Shown piece by piece: positions 60,352 through 64,000 of a DNA stretch of 64,000 nucleotides. This DNA comes from Tichowtungia aerotolerans (GTDB lineage: Bacteria > Verrucomicrobiota > Kiritimatiellia > Kiritimatiellales > Tichowtungiaceae), in the NCBI RefSeq assembly GCF_009905215.1, contig NZ_CP047593.1, positions 1,430,900 through 1,494,899 of the forward strand, in the 5' to 3' direction. The notes below the pieces were generated by a model. That model had not been told where the DNA came from. It saw nothing but the letters and a program-made list of their open reading frames with translations, and searched no databases. The position numbers and the translations under genes are program-made. Numbering within the stretch: the stretch's first letter is position 1; the number at the start of each line of letters is the position of its first letter.

Positions 60352-62228
60352 TCCGCTCTTTCTGGACTGTCTTGCTTTTACTTGCTTTGCTTCCTGGCTG
60401 TGTGTCCCTTCAGAGCCACAGCAACGCCGGGCCATACGTCCTGCACCACCGCAACTGGTGGAATTATTACGAACGGGGGCGTCTTTATCTGAAAGAAAAT
60501 GACTTTGAAAAAGCCGCCCTTGATTTCGCGGCAGCCTTAGGGCGCACGCCCGGTGCCCGAACCGCCTATGCACAGGAGCGATGGAAGGCCCGCACCTACG
60601 GCATGCACATGATTGAAGGCTATTTCCCTCACCGGGAGCTGGGGATCTGCTTCTTTCATCTCAACCGCACAGACGATGCCCTCGATCTTCTCAAAACCTC
60701 GATGGATATGGAACCTTCAGCCCGCGCCCGGTTTTATCTCAACCGCATTCGCGAACAGCAGGCCATTGCAAATGCTCCTCCTCCCCAAATCAAAGTAACA
60801 AGCCCGATCGGCTGGACCGCAGAGCGAACTCTTCTGCTTGAGGGAGTCGCAACCGGGTCCAATGCTGTTGCCGGCCTTATTGTTAACGACCAGCCTGAAT
60901 TTATCGAACTGGCATCCCGTCAGGTGAATTTCCGCCGTGATATCGCGCTCCAGGAAGGTCTCAATTCCATTCAGATTACAGCCAGGGACCTCAGCGGGAA
61001 ACAGACCTCAGCGAATCTGGAAGTTATCGCAGACTGGACTCCGCCGCAGATCAGTCTTCAGCGGAAAAAGGGCAGTCCAACAGTGATTTGCCGTGATAAT
61101 CTGGCGCTCGGGCAAATCCGTCTGAACGGACAGGAGATTGCTCCGTCCACCAACGTGTGGAGTCTCGCGATTTCATCGGGAGAGCCTCTCCAGCTGTCTG
61201 CAACAGATCGGTCAGGGAACCGCGTTGAGTGGTCTCTTTCCGCAGAAGAAACCAGCTATCTGACTCAAAATCGGCCGGCAGCTCCGCCGAAACTGGACAT
61301 TGCTGACAGCGGAAAAACCATTACGTTGTACAATCCCGAGTATGCGCTGGACATCCGCGCGGAAGACGACACCGCTCTGCGTTCGGTGGAGCTGAACGGC
61401 AGGCCGCTGCTTTCTGCCGATACGCCTCTCTTCCGGACGCTGTGCCGTATTCCGCTGGTTCCGGGAACCAACCGGCTGGCTCTGGCGGCTGTTGATAATG
61501 AAGACAACCGGGTAACCAGGCAGGTATCTGTAATCTATCGTCCGCCGGAATATCTGGACAGCATCTATCGTCTTGCCGCAACACTTCCGCCTCTGTCAGG
61601 AGAAATCCCGGACTTCGAATTCGGACGGCATACCGAGAGTCTGCTCCTCAGCGAACTCACAGAGGAACCGGTTCGCTTTTACCTGCTTGCGGCAAAACAA
61701 GAAAGCAATCTGCTGATGAAAGAACAGCTTCTTTCCGACAGTGACCTCGCCGATCCTCGGGCCAGACTTGAGCAGAATCTGAAGCTGGATACTGACCTGC
61801 GACTGGTTACCCGCGTGCTGAATGACGGTCGCGGACACACTCTGTACACCGCGGTTTTTGATGCCGACAGCAGCGAGCCCCTGTTTGTTGAAGACGTCTA
61901 TCTGGAAAACACAGATTGGCTTCCGCAGCAGGTTGCCGGACTGATCATGAAAATCGAACAGCGCTTCCCGTTGATTCAGGCCAGGGTTGCAAAAGACGCT
62001 CAGCGGCTGATCATTGACGCCGGTGAAAAAGACGGGGCGTATAAAGGTATGCGTTTTCTGGTTATTCGTTCGGACGGCGGATTCGAACAAGGCAAGGTGC
62101 TTCAGGCCGGCAACCGGCCGGCAGAACTTGTGATTTCAAAGGTTGAGTCCCAGACGGCCTTCGCTATACTTTTCGGCAGACATCCTGATCTGGCGGTACG
62201 CGCGGGAGATTATGTCTTTGCACGATGA
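60348..62228 (+). CDS. TPR-like lipoprotein with beta domains (626 aa)
   Basis: Coupled to the preceding gene by an ATGA overlap (60348-60351). The lipobox LPGC makes Cys18 the lipidation site. A TPR-like helical region (about 38-130: YYERGRLYLKENDFEKAALDF, ELGICFFHLNRTDDALDLL, quoted in parts) is followed by immunoglobulin-like beta domains (about 140-420, with IQITARDLSGKQTS) and a C-terminal domain (about 430-626) with KDAQRLIIDAGEKDGAYKGM and ending GDYVFAR, like FlgT/CsgG-associated envelope proteins. It may sense or scaffold an envelope process controlling the sigma factor. Confidence 0.75.
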   Translation: MIRSFWTVLLLLALLPGCVSLQSHSNAGPYVLHHRNWWNYYERGRLYLKENDFEKAALDFAAALGRTPGARTAYAQERWKARTYGMHMIEGYFPHRELGICFFHLNRTDDALDLLKTSMDMEPSARARFYLNRIREQQAIANAPPPQIKVTSPIGWTAERTLLLEGVATGSNAVAGLIVNDQPEFIELASRQVNFRRDIALQEGLNSIQITARDLSGKQTSANLEVIADWTPPQISLQRKKGSPTVICRDNLALGQIRLNGQEIAPSTNVWSLAISSGEPLQLSATDRSGNRVEWSLSAEETSYLTQNRPAAPPKLDIADSGKTITLYNPEYALDIRAEDDTALRSVELNGRPLLSADTPLFRTLCRIPLVPGTNRLALAAVDNEDNRVTRQVSVIYRPPEYLDSIYRLAATLPPLSGEIPDFEFGRHTESLLLSELTEEPVRFYLLAAKQESNLLMKEQLLSDSDLADPRARLEQNLKLDTDLRLVTRVLNDGRGHTLYTAVFDADSSEPLFVEDVYLENTDWLPQQVAGLIMKIEQRFPLIQARVAKDAQRLIIDAGEKDGAYKGMRFLVIRSDGGFEQGKVLQAGNRPAELVISKVESQTAFAILFGRHPDLAVRAGDYVFAR

Positions 62229-63835
62229 AAACGCAGTGTCAGCTTATTCTGCTCGGAGTCGTTCTTGCGGCAGTAACAGCCTGTGAACGGCCGCAGCCGG
62301 GCGTGTTAGAAAAACCACCGGATACAACACCTCCGGCGCTGACCTACCACGCACTCGTCATCGGCATCGGTGATTATAACGGAACCGGCTGGCTGCAGCT
62401 CGGCACCGCGCGCGCCGATGCAGAAGAAATCGGCGATGTGCTCCACGAACGCTACGGATTTCATGTGACGAAACTGACCGACCATCAGGCGACGCGCGGC
62501 AATATCCTTCGCGCGCTCGACCAACTGATGCAGCTGACTTCCAATGATGCACTGCTGATTTATTTTGCAGGTCATGGCTCTTATGATGAATCGATGGGCG
62601 AAGGCTACTGGATTCCGTTTGGAGCGGAACGTTCGCGAATGGGGCTGCCCGCCAAGGAGGACTGGCTCTGGAACAGCAGTATCAGCCGGATCCTCCAGGC
62701 CTCACCCGCAAGACATATTCTGCTGGTGGCCGACACCTGCTATGGCGGCGCGCTGTTCCGGGGAGAAGAAACCCCGGAGAAATCCGATCACTGGTACCGC
62801 CGCGCCATGGATGTTCCCTCGCGCTACCTGATTACAAGCGGCAACCTGGAACCTGTGCTCGACAGCGGAATCCGTCACAGTGTATTTGCACAGGAGTTGC
62901 TCAACTATCTTCGCTATGCTGAACAGGAGTTTTTTTCGGCATCCGACATTGCCGTTGCCATTCGCTCGAAGGTCAGCCGTTTGACCGGACAGCTGGTGCG
63001 GATGGGGCCGCTGCCTTCCCCGGCACACGCCGGCGGCGAATTCGTTTTTGTCCGCTCGGGCAGCATTCTGGCTCAGAACACAGAGCCTGTGCCGGATCCG
63101 GCGGTCTTCCGCAATGCGGAACCGATCGGAACCCTGCAATCGCTTGCCGACCGGATTGAAAGCGCATCTTTTATGCGGCCGCGGGTTCTCGCCTGTCTCG
63201 GGCCTTCCGGTGACAATGCCGAGGAAACGGCAGTAGTTCGCAGTCGGCTTCAGGACGCTCTCCGGTCCATCGGGGGAACCGTCCTGGTGGAACGCGAGGC
63301 CTTTGATGACCTGCTGCAGGAAGTTGAACTTGGCAAGTCCGGCATGGCCGATCGACGCGCGGCCATGGAAATCGGGAGACTTCTGCCCGCCAGCCTGATC
63401 CTGTTCGGAGAAATGGTTCCGTTCGACGGCCAAACCGAAATTCAGCTTCGGGTTGTCGATACAGAAACCTCTCGTGTGCTCAGCGCTGTGAACGAACCTT
63501 TTACAGATCGAAGCGATCTGGATTCGGCCTGCCGCACCCTGGCCGAACAAATCATGCAGGCGGTGGATCGCGCCCGGCCGGTCATTATGCCGGCCCGTCC
63601 GACCGACGATGGAAATCTGACGGCGGGCTGGGGTCGCTTTCATGGGGCTCAGGTTGGTGATACGTTTGCTATCATTACCCGTACGGGCATCGGAACCATC
63701 GCGCCGAAAGAAACCGTATGCGGCACTGCAAAGATTCTTTCTCTGGGAGAGGAAGAAGCCCTGTTTGCTGCAGATTGGAGTCGTGCGGATACCAACCGGC
63801 CAGCTACGCAGCTGTGGCTGAAAGCAACGTTCTGA
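62225..63835 (+). CDS. Caspase-like (peptidase C14) lipoprotein with CsgG/LpoB-like domain (536 aa)
   Basis: Coupled to the preceding gene by an ATGA overlap (62225-62228). Lipobox VTAC gives lipidated Cys20. The caspase p20-like domain (about 40-280) has YHALVIGIGDYNG, the catalytic His117 in IYFAGHGSYDE and Cys172 in LLVADTCYGGALF, both in standard context, so the enzyme is probably active. Caspase-fold bacterial enzymes usually cleave after basic residues. A second domain (about 300-440: VLACLGPSGDNAEETAV, LVEREAFDDLLQE, GEMVPFDGQTEIQLRVVDTE, quoted in parts) resembles CsgG/LpoB-type envelope domains, and a FlgT-C-like end follows. Its position suggests it acts outside the cytoplasmic membrane in the sigma/anti-sigma pathway. 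Confidence 0.85.
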   Translation: MKTQCQLILLGVVLAAVTACERPQPGVLEKPPDTTPPALTYHALVIGIGDYNGTGWLQLGTARADAEEIGDVLHERYGFHVTKLTDHQATRGNILRALDQLMQLTSNDALLIYFAGHGSYDESMGEGYWIPFGAERSRMGLPAKEDWLWNSSISRILQASPARHILLVADTCYGGALFRGEETPEKSDHWYRRAMDVPSRYLITSGNLEPVLDSGIRHSVFAQELLNYLRYAEQEFFSASDIAVAIRSKVSRLTGQLVRMGPLPSPAHAGGEFVFVRSGSILAQNTEPVPDPAVFRNAEPIGTLQSLADRIESASFMRPRVLACLGPSGDNAEETAVVRSRLQDALRSIGGTVLVEREAFDDLLQEVELGKSGMADRRAAMEIGRLLPASLILFGEMVPFDGQTEIQLRVVDTETSRVLSAVNEPFTDRSDLDSACRTLAEQIMQAVDRARPVIMPARPTDDGNLTAGWGRFHGAQVGDTFAIITRTGIGTIAPKETVCGTAKILSLGEEEALFAADWSRADTNRPATQLWLKATF

Positions 63836-64000
63836 CCATTTGAAGATCATCCGGGCTGTCGATGCCTCGTCGGGCTGCGCGACGCATAAAAGTCACCGAC
63901 GTGTAGAGCAGATCCGACCCTTTCTTAAGATGCAGTTTTTTCCGAATGCGATCCCGATAGCTTTCGATGGTCTTCACTTTCAGATTCATGATTTCTGCGA
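63804..64000 (-). CDS. LuxR/GerE-type regulator, C-terminal part (partial)
   Basis: The frame enters from the window edge and ends at TAG 63804-63806. It encodes the second half of a LuxR-type helix-turn-helix: AEIMNLKVKTIESYRDRIRKKL, written in parts as AEIMNLKVKT and IESYRDRIRKKLHLK, then a tail (SVTFMRRAARRGID). This is the DNA-binding end of a response regulator or similar protein; the start lies outside. Its last 32 bp overlap the caspase-like gene end tail to tail. Confidence 0.82.
   Translation of the reverse strand, partial: AEIMNLKVKTIESYRDRIRKKLHLKKGSDLLYTSVTFMRRAARRGIDSPDDLQMVRTLLSATAA

Noticed and set aside
1-64000. CRISPR arrays, rRNA and tRNA genes, SusC/SusD pairs, recognised glycoside hydrolases
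   Set aside because: Looked for across the window and not found; the recurring dyads are not regularly spaced as in CRISPR arrays.

Overview
The window looks like a chromosomal segment of a marine or anoxic polysaccharide-degrading bacterium of the PVC group, most probably a Kiritimatiellota (Pontiella-like) organism. That assignment is inference. It rests on two sulfatases, large secreted LamG/FG-GAP proteins, a SUMF1-like protein, SGNH esterases, the absence of SusC/SusD genes, and a dispersed 15-bp dyad (TTCCAA-N3-TTGGAA) in intergenic and coding DNA. No rRNA or tRNA gene or CRISPR array was seen.

Region 1 (1-10.2 kb) is mostly housekeeping: a gene end, a small Cys-rich protein, a decayed IS5-family element whose terminal repeat supplies the stop codon of an ABC-F (YbiT-type) gene, an RhlE-like DEAD-box helicase coupled to a spermidine-synthase-like protein, leuS, and a CDP-alcohol phosphotransferase overlapping a membrane-anchored YiiX-like papain-fold protein.

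Region 2 (10.4-27.9 kb) is carbohydrate locus A: a LacI-type regulator, a two-LamG protein, an SSS symporter, a small LamG protein, a divergent LamG/FG-GAP protein, and an operon of Gfo/Idh/MocA oxidoreductase, a 1442-residue LamG/FG-GAP protein, a DapA/NanA-family aldolase, an SGNH hydrolase and a SUMF1-like protein without the FGE cysteines. TGCAACA-type sites recur in its promoter regions.

Region 3 (28.0-47.0 kb) is locus B: a LacX-like epimerase divergent from an AraR-type GntR regulator, then LamG and FG-GAP proteins, an esterase-sulfatase fusion, a Tat-exported sulfatase, a repeat/SGNH esterase fusion, a 1348-residue LamG/FG-GAP protein and a secreted repeat protein. Three promoter regions carry paired AT-rich dyads about 20 bp apart, the likely operators. 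Loci A and B are built from the same modules, as separate short genes and as fused long genes. All four long FG-GAP proteins keep the motifs IQGPxExxWGY, TxWR and GH..CP, so they may be an unrecognised group of glycan-active propeller enzymes. The presumed division of labour is: secreted proteins bind, desulfate and deacylate a sulfated, esterified glycan; the symporter imports sugars; dehydrogenase, aldolase and epimerase process them. The substrate cannot be read from the sequence.

Region 4 (47.0-59.0 kb) is mixed: a YihY/BrkB membrane protein, a small conserved protein, a GNAT enzyme overlapping a VC0807-like gene tail to tail, a REP-type tyrosine transposase between 25-bp inverted repeats, and a 128-bp perfect direct repeat bracketing the transposase and a lipoprotein gene. 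A TonB-like/SHD1 gene pair, a secreted TSP3 protein and a FadL-like outer-membrane protein follow.

Region 5 (59.0-64.0 kb) is a four-gene operon in which each junction is a 4-bp ATGA overlap: ECF sigma factor, membrane anti-sigma candidate, TPR lipoprotein, and a caspase-fold lipoprotein with an intact His/Cys dyad. It is a candidate proteolysis-linked signalling system. A convergent LuxR-type regulator is cut by the window edge.
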